64,000 bases of DNA from Siphonodentalium dalli. Lineage: Eukaryota > Mollusca > Scaphopoda > Gadilida > Siphonodentaliidae. The notes beneath the pieces were generated by a model. It did no database searches and had not been told where the DNA came from. It worked only from the letters and a program-made list of their open reading frames with translations. This document shows, piece after piece, positions 45,460 through 56,740 of this stretch. The first letter of the stretch is position 1. The number at the start of each line of letters is the position of its first letter. Where the stretch lies: positions 126,125,450 through 126,189,449 of the forward strand of contig CP136069.1 of the NCBI GenBank assembly GCA_032622095.1, given 5' to 3'. Position numbers and translations under genes: made by a program.

Positions 45460-45535
45460 TCATACGATTATAGTTGTCAATTCACGAAAGGACGAATATT
45501 GTAAACCAATTGGCTGTCACTTAATGATCAATTAA

Positions 45536-45835
45536 AGGCGGACTGTACACTAATTAATCCAGCATTTATGGGACCATCCCCTTTTATACTCAACAGAATA
45601 AATTATATGCAACAAATGAATGAATTAGGGCCATGGATTAGTGAAAAATATACTCATATGATCTATGAACGATACAAACAACATGGTAATTATAATGAGA
45701 ATGTATTGATGACTCGAGTTGTAGACTCATTTTCATTATAATTACCATGTTGCTTACATCGTTCAAAGCACACGGGCGTATATTTTAACTAATCCATGGC
45801 TCAAATTCATCATTATATTTAGGGTATAAAAATAT
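45536..45835. mobile_element. AGGGGTACTGTACA family, copy 3, right end lost
   Basis: TTAA at 45532-45535, then AGGCGGACTGTACACTAATT and the GGGACCATCCCCTTTTATACTC block (quoted in part). The inner palindrome ATTATAATGAGAATG...CATTTTCATTATAAT is centred near 45715. Similarity ends near 45835. Confidence 0.75.
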
Positions 45836-46352
45836 AATAAAACGTTTTTGGTAACCATCATTGAGTCCAACGACTGATAACAATACCATATTGACATGGT
45901 CATGCCGACATAATATTGGTTTAGTCCCACATAACAATTAGCCTGTGTTCTTATCAGTTGTAGTATACGCTAACAAAATAATGCAAAAATATAGTCGTTT
46001 TTGTTTCGGGAGATTTGTATTCAGTTTTATAGTCAAACATATTGTATCAAGTGATTTAGCATACATAAAGTTGGCAACTTCGAGTTATGTCTGCCAGAAA
46101 GGCTGCATTTGAACCGGTATTGGAACCTCAAACCATATACAGACCCCCTACAGGGATCTAAATGTGTTCTAAATAAGCTATGCATGTAGATAAGAGTCTA
46201 CTTAAGGTTAATAGTGGAGAAACATGAGTACATTTCAGTGTAGGAACAAATTTGCATTACTCATTTTAACTTTTTTTTCCCAGCCCGACATACCCACCCA
46301 CCCCGCCTTGTGTCTGAAAACAAATCTGCAGACCCCCACCCCCGCTATAGTA
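45836..46352. other. No gene recognised
   Basis: Includes C-rich runs near 46290-46345. No coding or repeat feature was identified. Confidence 0.4.
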
Positions 46353-46817
46353 TGTGACCCGCCATATCAAATCCAGTCGTAAGTCGGGATTTTTTTTACC
46401 CTGTGCCAATGCATTCTCTTATATATGCGAGTCGACCGTTAGGTCGCCTCGCATATATAAGAGAATGCATTGGCCTAACAATTTTTTATCAGTTTTTTTA
46501 AATAAATGTTTCTTACAATTTTTAGGACATAAAATAAAAAAAACATCCACTACCCTGCAGGGAGCCCCACACATATATAGAAGCATATAGAAGAGTGTCG
46601 TCTGCTCATGTTTGTCTGGGGCTCTGTATGGGGGAAATTATAAAATTGTTAAAGAATACAAGAAAAAAATTATTAAAATTGTAAAATATTGTTATGACAA
46701 TGCATTCTCTTATATATGCGAGGCGACCTATGGTCGACTCGCATATATAAGAGAATGCATTGGCACAGGGTAAAACAAAATCCCGACTTACGACTGGATT
46801 TGATATGGCGGGTCACA
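46353..46817. mobile_element. TA-flanked hairpin element of type d
   Basis: TA at 46351-46352 and 46818-46819 flank ends TGTGACCCGCCATATC and GATATGGCGGGTCACA, perfect inverted repeats that continue through AAATCCAGTCGTAAGTCGGG. Next to them on both sides come TACCCTGTGCC and the 69/70-bp hairpins (46405-46474 and 46696-46764) of the TTAA elements a-c. The outer ends and target are different from those elements while the inner module is the same. Confidence 0.9.
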
Positions 46818-47097
46818 TATGAGAATAATATGAGATAAACAATGAGTTTAATCATATTTATCTGGAGGAACACACGGAGTGTGATCTTGAAAAAACATCG
46901 TTCAAGTTTTTCGAAACATGCTGTGTTTTCGAAATTAAAATCCCCGAATCTCGGAACCATGTATCACAAAGGGGGCAATTGATGTTTTTGTATACTTCAA
47001 TGATACCCATAACATGAGAGGTTATATATCCGAGCTTTATCCAAGAGTACATTTTCATTGCTTTATTTGCGTCTTCTTTACATCGCATGTTGCTTAC

Positions 47098-47241
47098 CAG
47101 CTGCCCGGATATTGAATGTTATCAACAATTTTGATCTCGTTGCGATAAGTTCCAGTCATTTTGTCAAAAACATCGTTGAAGGCAATTTGGAATTCAATTG
47201 CGTTGTTTGAAGACCTGTTATGCAGAACATTTCCCAATGCT
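47098..47241 (-). CDS. Candidate exon, possibly SEA-domain-like
   Basis: Minus strand: acceptor-like GGAAACAG, then 144 bp, ending at a canonical donor (CTG|GTAAGC). The frame reads ALGNVLHNRSSNNAIEFQ then IAFNDVFDKMTGTY and KIVDNIQYPGS. The pattern of an amphipathic helix followed by a strand ending in Gly-Ser resembles the first half of SEA domains, but the similarity is only by eye. An overlapping frame (GLTSINSWKQSIGKCSA, stop) also exists, so the assignment is weak. Confidence 0.28.
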
Positions 47242-47489
47242 CTGTTTCCAAGAATTTATCGAAGTTAGACCAACTGTTAGTGGATACAATGACTTACGCT
47301 CTAGTAATAATATATACGTAGCAATTGTTTGAACATGGTGTAATTTAAGTATAAACAATATTGATAATGTAATGAAAATATTATAGGACAATAAGAACAA
47401 AGTTAATTTATTTTTCGATTTTTTTTCTTGGTGATTTTTAAAATACCATTTAAAATGATTTCTAATATATATTGTGGAATCATTGCTAT

Positions 47490-47625
47490 TGGCTGCGGAC
47501 ACACGTACCACAGTAGCGATGGCATAGTAGGTGTGACAATTTATTATGGTGGAGTTTGGTGACAATGGTCCGTCATAATTCTGTGCCATAGCTATCCATG
47601 TCGCCCTCTGCAAATTCGCACAATG
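47490..47625 (-). repeat. Inverted repeat, arm 1
   Basis: TGGCTGCGGACACACGTACC to CATAGCTATCCATGTCGCCC is the reverse complement of 48003-48150, with a spacer of about 380 bp. It may mark a DNA element 47490-48150. No terminal target duplication was found. Confidence 0.85.
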
Positions 47626-48002
47626 AGTCTACCAAGCTATACCAGCGACGGTCGATCTCTCAATGATGTATCTACCTGAATGTCTTGTCGATGTTGATCT
47701 TTACTCAACACGCAGTGTTATATTTTGCATGCTAACACACAAGTCCACTTGATAACTTAATGAATAACCCATCTCAACAGCCATGATTGTTCTTACTAAT
47801 GAAGTTAATACAAGTAGATAAACATGCATGCATTGAGATCATATAAAAACGTACCACAATAATGATATGTGATTCAATGAGGAATTGCCAAAAGGCCATG
47901 GTCGAACACAATTCTGGACGATCTATAGTGCATTTATATAAATCGTCGTGAATACAATTTAGCAAAACGTAATGAGTAGAGATCAAGCAATGGTTAATTG
48001 GT

Positions 48003-48150
48003 CCCGCCGACTCATTGTGCGGAAAATCAGCGGGCGACATGGATAGCTATGGCACATAATTATGACGGACCAATTGTCACCAAACTCCACCATAATAAAT
48101 TGTCACACCTACACTTTCATCGCTACTGTGGTACGTGTGTCCGCAGCCAT
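48003..48150 (+). repeat. Inverted repeat, arm 2
   Basis: Partner of 47490-47625. The ORFs on opposite strands that share RATWIAMA come from these arms and are not proposed as genes. Confidence 0.85.
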
Positions 48151-48157
48151 TACTCAC

Positions 48158-48309
48158 GTATTTTGTTATCACATATCGTGGTCAAGGCAGTCATGAGACC
48201 GCTGGGGCTGGCGTACTGTGAAAGCATGGTAAGTTGTGCACCCGATGCGCATGTATCCAGGTTTGATTGCACATAGGTTTTGGCACTTTCATAGCTCGGA
48301 GATGCTCCA
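48158..48309 (-). CDS. Candidate internal exon
   Basis: Minus strand: strong acceptor (TTTGTTTCTCTTTCAG), 152 bp, canonical donor (TAC|GTGAGT). The open frame reads GASPSYESAKTYVQSNLDTC, ASGAQLTMLSQYASPSG and MTALTTICDNKI, with two Cys, and ends in phase 1. It abuts the inverted repeat at 48003-48150. No domain was recognised. The combination of pyrimidine tract, consensus donor and protein-like frame supports a real exon of a larger gene. Confidence 0.45.
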
Positions 48310-48485
48310 CTGAAAGAGAAACAAACATTACACTTTGTCCCCACATCCAGTTGTAACATACAGCTTTCTGATTGACTACATGTTTTCGGCCATGCATGTT
48401 CAAATCACCATTAACAATGACAGTGGTGTTGAAGAGAACATGAGCGAAACATCGGGGTTAAATGAACACGCAAAATACAGGAAAA

Positions 48486-48972
48486 CCATAGTCAGAAATG
48501 GTAACGCCACTAAGATCATATTATTAGCCATAAATATAAATTATAATATAAAATATATTGGTTACATCAATGCACCGCCTCAGAATTCCGTTAAAACAAC
48601 TAATCCTTCAAATTATTACAAAAAACTACGGCGTAATACTGCAGGTTTTTCATTCACCAAACCAGAAAGCTTCTAAATCCGGATCAAAAAATTGTGTTCC
48701 CGCCATAAAATCTTCAAGTGTGCATGGCCCAGCCATTGTTCATACCTAAACATCGAACGCAATTAACGCGGTCATAATAGTTACATACTGCAACTACAAG
48801 ACATCCAGCGAATACACACCCCACGAAAACCCGACAGACAGACACACAGATTTCCCAAATGCTATAGCTCAATTTGACATGGCCAGATTATCCTTTCTAC
48901 ATTATCCTAAAGCAATAAAGCTTCTCAAATCATCGGCATAGTCAATAGAACTTTCACGAACTTGGACATTCC
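48486..48972 (-). repeat. Inverted partner of 9320-9809
   Basis: Reverse complement of the 9.3-kb repeat over its full length. It is followed 48 bp later by the partner of the 4.44-kb repeat. Confidence 0.85.
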
Positions 48973-49019
48973 AACTACAGCTTTTACCGGACTCGGGGTC
49001 GCAGTACAACTTTAACGCG

Positions 49020-49112
49020 TCCCAAAATAACCGGAAACAACAATTATCTATTTATAAAAACCCCATGGGACCACAGATTTATAAAATTTTAACAGTATAC
49101 ACCGGTGGCGTT
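49020..49112 (-). repeat. Inverted partner of 4437-4565
   Basis: AACCGGAAAC, ATTATCTATTTATAAA and AACAGTATACACCGG are the reverse complement of blocks at 4437-4565. Confidence 0.65.
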
Positions 49113-49610
49113 AATGAGGCGAATGACCTTTGCACTGACTGCGTCGATCCATAGTCGGAGTTCAGTCCACCACTACGTTGGTCTGACCGCTGCCACCACG
49201 TATACAACATGTATATATTATTTAAATTTAAGACATTCGTCGGTTGCAGTTCATTCTGATTTGATCTAAGACAATTTCAAAATGAATATTTACAGCTCAT
49301 TTTCTCAGAATAATGCAGAATGAATTGTAACCAAATAAAGAATTAAAATAAAATAATATGAGGTTTCCTTACATTAATGTATGCGTGATGTCAGTGTAAA
49401 GACTATCGTATCAGGCGAGGAGACTGAACTGTGAAAATGAGGACAATTCGGTGATTATCGACATTCATACTCATTTTAGGAACCGAGAAGGACATTGGCA
49501 GTTGTTTTATGTGTGCAGCAGTATATATTGGGGTTCAATGTCCTTTCTCGGTTTTCATCTGTATAAAGCTGAGATATTATTTTTGAGGTGACGCCACAAA
49601 CTTTTATATA
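49113..49610. other. No gene recognised; one inverted repeat
   Basis: GAACCGAGAAGGACATTGG near 49480 pairs with TCAATGTCCTTTCTCGGTTTTC near 49535, quoted in part, with a loop of about 35 bp. No coding signal. Confidence 0.4.
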
Positions 49611-49613
49611 ACA

Positions 49614-49979
49614 GAAATTGAAAGTCACGTACTAATGATCATAAAACATGCAGTTTGCCATACCCGACATAACTCAAAAGGAAGTATTGAAGCAATACAC
49701 CAGGGACATATAATTTTACTTAGGCCAGCGGTAAATCCAGAGTTCTGGGACATATATATCTGTATATTCAGGGACGAAAGAAGAGAACTGTATATGCCAA
49801 AACCGGGTTCAGTGAAAACTGGCACTTGGCGCCAGGACTATATCCAATTCCCAGCTGACCATTATATATCTATTCGCACTGTGGCCTATTTCCAGTTGAT
49901 TGCTAACTGCTTGAGTGGACAAGACTGCATACCAACATTTGTTGTTTTCATTGGGCTGAAATATTTGTGGCTACTTTAA
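49614..49979 (+). other. Protein-like frame, possible exon upstream of 50249
   Basis: The frame (IESHVLMIIKHAVCHTRHNS, later NPEFWDIYICIFRDERRELY) is open for about 120 codons to a stop at 49979. It follows an acceptor-like TTATATAACAG and contains a possible donor (GCG|GTAAAT) at 49729. Its phase does not join directly to the exon at 50249. Unrecognised. Confidence 0.25.
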
Positions 49980-50248
49980 TCGTCAATATAATATGTGATA
50001 TAATGCAATTAAAAAATTAACTCAATTTAATATTATAGGCCACAAATGAAATATCCGCTCATTGAGCCCAGACAATTATCAATTTGGTGATTGGATTGTT
50101 TTATGTAATTATTAGTCATTCTTGCAGGCATTATTGGTACAAAAAGGGACAAACGAGAAATTAACAGTTTTAGCCGCTAGAATGTTTTCGATAGTCAGAT
50201 ACCGACTTTCAAAATAGGAAGTTTTAACTTAACTTACATTTTTTTCAG

Positions 50249-50406
50249 AGGCACACAAAATCTATTGGTTGTCTCTGATAAAAAAAATGTCGTAGATAAT
50301 ATTTACAAAGCGTTATTGTGTACTCGTTTTCAACATAAAACTGATGGATATGTTTGTGGATTTTTGCAATGCCTATGTCATACGAAAGATAGTGATAGTC
50401 GACATG
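50249..50406 (+). CDS. Candidate exon, Cys-rich, spliced to 50599-50713
   Basis: A strong acceptor (CTTACATTTTTTTCAG) and donor (CATG|GTAAGC) bound 158 bp. The frame reads GTQNLLVVSDKKNVVDNIYK, ALLCTRFQHKTDG and VCGFLQCLCHTKDSDSRH and ends in phase 1. Four Cys in the second half suggest an extracellular or disulfide-rich protein. Removing the intron 50407-50598 keeps the frame open through the next exon. No family was recognised. Confidence 0.5.
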
Positions 50407-50476
50407 GTAAGCTGAAAAGTAACTTCGCAAATAGAGACCTTTCGCATTTTGAACGACGAATCTCGAGTGAGATGTG

Positions 50477-50522
50477 GAGGATTATTTTTCACGAGACGCT
50501 AGCCGAGTGAAAAATAATCCTC
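50477..50522. repeat. Perfect 16-bp stem hairpin
   Basis: GAGGATTATTTTTCAC and GTGAAAAATAATCCTC are separated by 14 bases. It lies in the presumed intron between 50406 and 50599. Looser pairing extends outward (CGACGAATCTCG against the later TCTCACGAG and CGTTCGTCG). Confidence 0.9.
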
Positions 50523-50598
50523 GAATCTCACGAGAGGAGAAACTTCGTTCGTCGCTGATGACAGCTAACTAATGTGTTTATTATATTTTCCACAACAG

Positions 50599-50713
50599 TT
50601 TGTTACGACACAACTCTAATAAACTGCATTGATGAGATGATTCCGATTCTGAACGTTGATCTAAATGTTTCCGTTAAAATTACGCGCAATGATAACATAA
50701 CAACCAAAATAAG
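50599..50713 (+). CDS. Candidate exon, continuation of 50249-50406
   Basis: Acceptor TATTTTCCACAACAG and donor AAG|GTAAAT bound 115 bp. Joined in phase to the preceding exon it reads VCYDTTLINCIDEMIPILNV and DLNVSVKITRNDNITTKI. No stop occurs and phase 2 is left at the donor. The matched phase of two independent splice-bounded frames is the main support. I could not find the next exon. Confidence 0.45.
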
Positions 50714-51740
50714 GTAAATAGATAACGTCATTCATTCATGATTTTTTACTATTGCCGCGCGCGCAATAGTATTTTACCCCAAAAAGGAAAGTGACGTCAT
50801 TTCATTGACAGATTTCTCCCATTGCCACCAACTTCAAAGGGGATTGTTTCGGACGGATTTTTCAAACAAACAACAAACTTTATTGATTAAATTAGTAACT
50901 GTTTAGAATGTCATTGTTTTGATAAGCCTTCGGAGTTCTATGAGATGTCACTTCTCACTGTCATTTGGAATCTGCACCCGAATATCCGCGGAACTTGAAG
51001 TTGAACTGCTTAAAGATTACGTAACTCGAAACGTGCTCGCGACTCGCGAGGTTGGGATAAATAGTCCGTCATCGCTGGGAGTGGGATAAACCTCTGGGAG
51101 TAGGATAACATCGTGGCGCTTCCGGGAGTGGGGATACGATTATTATTTTTGCAGAAAAAGTTACTGAAAATATAACAAAGATAATTATTACGAATAGCTA
51201 GTTGTTGTCGTATTTTTTTTTTCGGACGGTCCAAAAACCTTTTCGCAGAATTGAAGAGAACGAGTCCGTTTGTGAGACAATCGTGCTTGCTATACTCACA
51301 GTGCGGCGATTACGGGACAGCCTGTCGTGAATATTTTGTACTTACCCACCTCATCCTTTGTTTGTGTCATGCATTCATTCATATATATGAATTACTTGCA
51401 TGGTTTGGTGCTCGTCAAGCTATCAAATCTATTGTTTCTTGATTATTCCCCTATGTTCCACATATCTAAACCCGAGAAACAAACCTCCGACAGTGAACAA
51501 TGGCATTCAATAGTTAAATGAGCTCAAAGTCAAATATCGCCAGTATACTACTTACAACAGTTGAAGATGCTATGCCCGACACAGTTAATAGTACGTGGCT
51601 GGATGATATTCGTTGGGGTGGGGCTGTCGAACTCGCAATTTCCATCTGCACCACCTCCTTGAACCAGGCTAAGTTCGCGTAACTCGAATTGCACCCCTCC
51701 CCTTGGCTTGAAATTTCCGAACTGGCTCCACGCAAATTAA
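50714..51740. other. No gene recognised
   Basis: Contains a small GGGAGTGGGATAA-type repeat near 51075-51135 and short frames with no features. Confidence 0.35.
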
Positions 51741-52025
51741 GATTTAAAAAAATTGATTAGCAGATTTTAAATGGCCACCGTGGAGGGACCAGGACCCCTT
51801 GGCCACAATGGGAGAAAAGTTTGAAATCTGAACCTGAAAACTGAAAAAATCATAGTATCCGGACGTCTGACTCCAGGCAAAATCAAGCCTCTATTTTTAA
51901 AAATTGATTAGCAGTTTTAACTGACCACCGATGAGGGATCAGGAACCCTCAACCCAGTGGGAGAACATTTTTTAATCTGTACATGAAACTGCAAAATCCT
52001 ACCATCTAGACTGGCGCCAGGCTCT
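51741..52025 (+). repeat. ~150-bp direct duplication
   Basis: AAAATTGATTAGCAG is followed in both copies by GACCACCG/GGCCACCG, GAGGGA-CAGGA-CC and GGCGCCAGGC/GACTCCAGGC equivalents. Copies begin near 51749 and 51898. Confidence 0.75.
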
Positions 52026-53154
52026 CAAAGTGTTGGAAATTTTCGACCTGACACCCCCTAAGGCTGGAAAATTTCCAACTGATGGCAATTTCAGTCCAAG
52101 ATTTTGAGGAAAAGCAGGACAATATATTAATGTTGGTATACAAACAACACATTCTCCACTAATCACTCGTTGGAACATCAATATACGAGAATACTTTCAA
52201 CAAATTGTTGGTGTGAAACTTCCAACAACCGTTTTGTCAGGTCCTGCCGTTGAAAATGTTGACCAAAGTTGGGGGTGAGACACTGAGCCTCAACAACACC
52301 ACCACCTGTCGTCACGTCCCTGTGGCGACACATCTGATTCAGTTCATACCAAATTGTATACCAGAATGAAGTATCTCTGATAGTTTTTTTCAAATCTGCA
52401 CTTTGTGTGAATTCTATTTATTTTTGGCCAAAAGTAGAATATCTTAATAGCAGATAGACATTCTACGATGGACGAGGTTCTGAATGTGTATGGAATGGAA
52501 ACGGTAACAGTCCGACATAAGGGTGGGATGCGATCAACTTGCGGTTGTTACCCCCCGCCCCAACTTTAATTTCCGGACACTATATATGGGGTACACATTA
52601 AATTGTTGAAAATTGGAAATGGAGATTCACATCATAATAGGGAACCACACCAAAATGGCACAGTTTTGTGGGTAGGGGTAAATTAGAACTATACTGTTTT
52701 ATTGGTTTAATTTCTTTTGCGTTGAAGTGACGAAACGGTATATATATATAGTCAATTTTGCTGCTATATAGAAAAAATGAATAGTATAATAGTAACGAAC
52801 ATAAACCCATTGATTATACGACCACCAATACATATCTATACTTTTATTTCCTCCAATTAAAGGAGAGCCATTTACCATGAATACAATTACATTAAGAATT
52901 GAACAGAGAAATAGAACGTACGGTGTATCTATACCTCTATGAGCAATGAGTTAGGCGTTTTATCTAATTAAACGGGGGAGGATGTTGGGCACCAATTGGA
53001 AGTTGGGCACCAGCAAATTTAAGGTGGATGTGGTAATTCTGGAAAAGGGGGTAAGATAATGATTTTTTCCCCATGTAATAAAAAGTAACTTATATACCAG
53101 TAGTATTAAGTAGAGGGAATATTGATATATATATCACTGAGCATTAGGGTGTGG
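52026..53154. other. No gene recognised
   Basis: A minus-strand frame at 52178-52393 (RDTSFWYTIWYELNQMCRHRD) is protein-like but unassigned. A (TA)n stretch lies near 52739. Confidence 0.35.
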
Positions 53155-53345
53155 TCATTTTGAATCCCCACCCCCACGGGATTTCATAAATACTACTTAT
53201 CGAATGTTAAACGATACAATACCGACTAATTTATATAGGTGTAGTCGTCGTCTGATAATCCCCACCCCCACGGGATTTCGTAAATAGTATTTAACGAATG
53301 TAAACGTTACAATAACGACTAATTTATATAAGTGTATCAAAAATG
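53155..53345 (+). repeat. ~110-bp direct duplication
   Basis: CCCCACCCCCACGGGATTTC to CGACTAATTTATATA occurs twice, starting near 53166 and 53260. Confidence 0.88.
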
Positions 53346-55990
53346 AGCTCTTTTACAAGGCAGATCTTATAGTCATACTGAATAGTAACTACTTTAAAAG
53401 CACATCCAAGCTACAATACGACCTATTTTATGTTAGGTAATGATGTATGTTTATTTCAGATGGTATAGTAAAGCAAACTATTTCTAGGCAGATGATATAG
53501 TCAGGCTAACTAGTAACTATTTGAAGGATTATTACGCACGATTGAATACATGTATTGATATGTAGGTTAGTTATGATAGGTTAGTAAAATAATAGTCCTA
53601 AATGAGATGAATTATTCGCTAGTGAATAACCTCGTGCATGTAAAAAACCACAAGGCTAAAACACATGGAATATTTATTAGTGTCGGAACTGTTTCTTCGT
53701 TATTGTAGATTTGTAGGTAACACTATTCGATCTCATAAAACTCGATATTACAGAGTCTCGTAGAAAACGAAATGTGGAACCCAACACTTTAGTTCCTTTA
53801 ATGAATATAAATGGTACATGAATAAATCTTAGTATACAAACAGATATCAAAAAAACATAATCAAATCAATCTTTTTTTAAGATATGGACAGTCTGGTCTC
53901 CCCGTCGAAATATCTTCTGGCAAAAAAAAAATGTATCAATATTTAAAGTCAGACTAACTATTTCTAGGTTGGTGTTTAAATACCTCTTCTAGGCTATACT
54001 CAAACAAACAATTTCTAGGTTATTCAAACATTTCCAAAAATATACTGAGTAAATCTACAAATATTAATTGGAATATAAAGAACAGAGTTAGCTCCCCCTG
54101 TGAATTGTAACAGTATTAAAATTAATCATTATTTAAAGTCAAACTATTTATTTATAAGTTGGTCATAAAATTACTACTTCTAGGCTATGGGTTATACTCA
54201 GGCAAACTATTTTTAGGTTAATCAAAAATATCAGAGTTGTAAACTAAATCTACAAATATTAATTGGAATATAAAGAACAGAGTTAGCTCCCCTGTGCATT
54301 TGAATAATCTGTTTTATTAAGTTCAATATAGATGTTAAACGATTTATATATGTTAATGAATGATACAGTGATATATTCGTTAGCGAATAAACCTATGCAT
54401 GTAAAACCACAGGTCTAAACACATTGAACTTTTTTAGGAACGTTCTTCTGTAGATTAGTAGGCAACACATTTCAAAAACACCATTTCATAGTGATAGAAA
54501 TCGAAATGTATAACCATTATCGGTTCCTTTAATGATTATGAATGACGGGAGTATTTTCGGTTTATATGAAGACAACGTATTTCAGTTCCAACACAAATTC
54601 AATATTTCAAAAATATAAAAAAATATCTCCCTTTTAATGAAATATTAAATGTAAAAGCACGATAAAGCAATTAAAACACAATTTAATTTACTTTTTCGTC
54701 AACAAAATTGAAGTTATATGTTATAATGCTTCAAAATCAATCAAAATATGAAAATCAAATATCTCAATTGAAAGCCAAATTTAAAAAAAAACAATTTCAA
54801 TGTTAACGGAAACAATTTAACAACAAAAAAATCTTTATCTGTTTTGCTAGCAAGTATCAAAAGTCCTTTTTCATTCCCACAATAATCGTAAAACACAATA
54901 AATGTTTTGTCTTTAATAAAAAAAAATATAAAAATATTATAATCATAGTCAAAAAAATTCAAGCACAAACTTTATATGTAAAAAAAAAATGAAAATTAAA
55001 TAAAACTTTAATCCATTTATTTGCAAAACAAATTTTTGAAACATTGTTGACTGTTAACGCAAACAACTGATATTCCAAATCTTTTTAAACATCAAAAGTC
55101 GCACAACCAAAGTTAAATAAATGTTTTGTTTTAACATAACAAGACTTACTTGCCTACTAAAGAACAGATCCATCGAAGTACAATTCTCTCTCAATTTTTA
55201 CCTATGCGAATGTATCTGTTTATATAAGGAAAAAACATTCTATCTTTAGTCCCAAGCAAATGATGTCATTCGAGGAATCTTTCTTTAAGTCGAATAATCT
55301 ACCAACATATATCACAAAACATGATGAGGTCTTCGTCGAGAATTCATATCCGACTCTGTTTAACATAACAAGACTTACTTACTCATCAAAGAACAGATAA
55401 TCCATCAAAGTATAATACTGTCTCAATTTTACCTATCCGAATGTATCTGTTTATATAAAAAAACATTCATTCTATCTTTACTCTCAACAAAATGATGTCA
55501 TACGACCCAAGTCGAATAATCTAATATCATTCGTCGAGAATTCATGTCGAGCTCTAGTTATATACAGTAACACATTAATTTACTCAATCTATCTATAGTC
55601 ACAAAAAGTGAAGTCGAGCTATCTTGTTAAATGTCCTCGTATGCCTATCATAATGTACCCTCCCATTTTATCCCACGACATGAATAATATAATTCATGTC
55701 GACATATATCTGTACAAGGCGACTAATTTATTCAACTAGGCTACCTAGCTTGGATCATATTTCAAAGAACGCATTCGTTAACGACCCGTCCTTACAAAAC
55801 GAATAATTTATACTACACCTGTCAAATTTGCATATTTAAGGTATGTTACGGTAAACATTCCAATGTATGCTATATAAGCCAGCTAAAATAGGAAATCAAA
55901 GCATGGATTCAATAGTCAGATAAGTTTATTATATTATGATTTCAGATAACTTTTAATTAATTATTATCTTGTTCAACATATATTCTATGT
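53346..55990. other. AT-rich region with local duplications, no gene
   Basis: Repeated pairs include GTGCATGTAAAAAACCACAA/ATGCATGTAAAACCACAGG (53634 and 54393), TACAAATATTAATTGGAATA (54055 and 54253), and CATAACAAGACTTACTT with GAATGTATCTGTTTATATAA (55133-55250 and 55363-55470). Reading frames here are very AT-driven. Confidence 0.55.
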
Positions 55991-56040
55991 AATTTAAAAC
56001 AATAAATTATATAAAGTTTCTATATTAATCGGAGCGAAAC

Positions 56041-56740
56041 ATATTGAGGAAGTTTAAAGCAGTTGTCTTAAAGTGACACTAAGATTTATTTTCTTATTTG
56101 CGCACAGTATACTTTGTTTAAACCAGATGTCTTAAAATGGCACTAAGATTTATTTTATTATTTTTTATATCTCACACTATTTATAAACAAGATGTCTTAA
56201 AGGGGCACTAAGATTTCATTTTATAATTTCAATACCAAAAGTGTTTGAACATCACAGCCAAAAATTTAACCTCAGAATTGTTAATAAATAAGTCTTCTTC
56301 GCATCTTAATTCTTAAAAGGGCGCTAATAATTTAACTTAAATATGGTTGAAAATTTATCGTTAAAGAGCGTTTATTATCTGCTTGTATGCAACTCTTTCA
56401 ATCCCTCGTAATATTCGGATACAGTATACTTTGTTCATCCCATATGTCTTAGAATGGCACTAAGATTTATTTTATTATTTTATCCATCTATTTATAAACA
56501 AGATGTCTTAAAAGGGCACTAAGATTTCATTTTATAATTTCAATACCAAAAGTGTTTCAATATCACAGCAAAACAAAAATTGTAATAATTTTACCTCAGA
56601 ATTGTTAATAAATAGGTCTTCTTCACATCATAATTCTTAAAAGGGCGCTAATAATTTAACTTAAATATGGTTGCAAATTTATCGTTAAAGAGCGTGTATT
56701 ATCTGTTTGTATGCAACTCTTAATTATCAAAAACGGATAC
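56041..56740 (+). repeat. ~340-bp tandem repeat within the arm (mirrored at 63255-63954)
   Basis: TGTCTTAAAAGGGCACTAAG-type motifs recur seven times. Blocks CAATACCAAAAGTGTTT, GAATTGTTAATAAATA and TTATCGTTAAAGAGCGT appear twice, about 320 bp apart. Confidence 0.85.

Noticed and set aside
47218-48276. Frames on opposite strands sharing RATWIAMA.
   Set aside because: They lie in the arms of an inverted repeat and lack further protein features.
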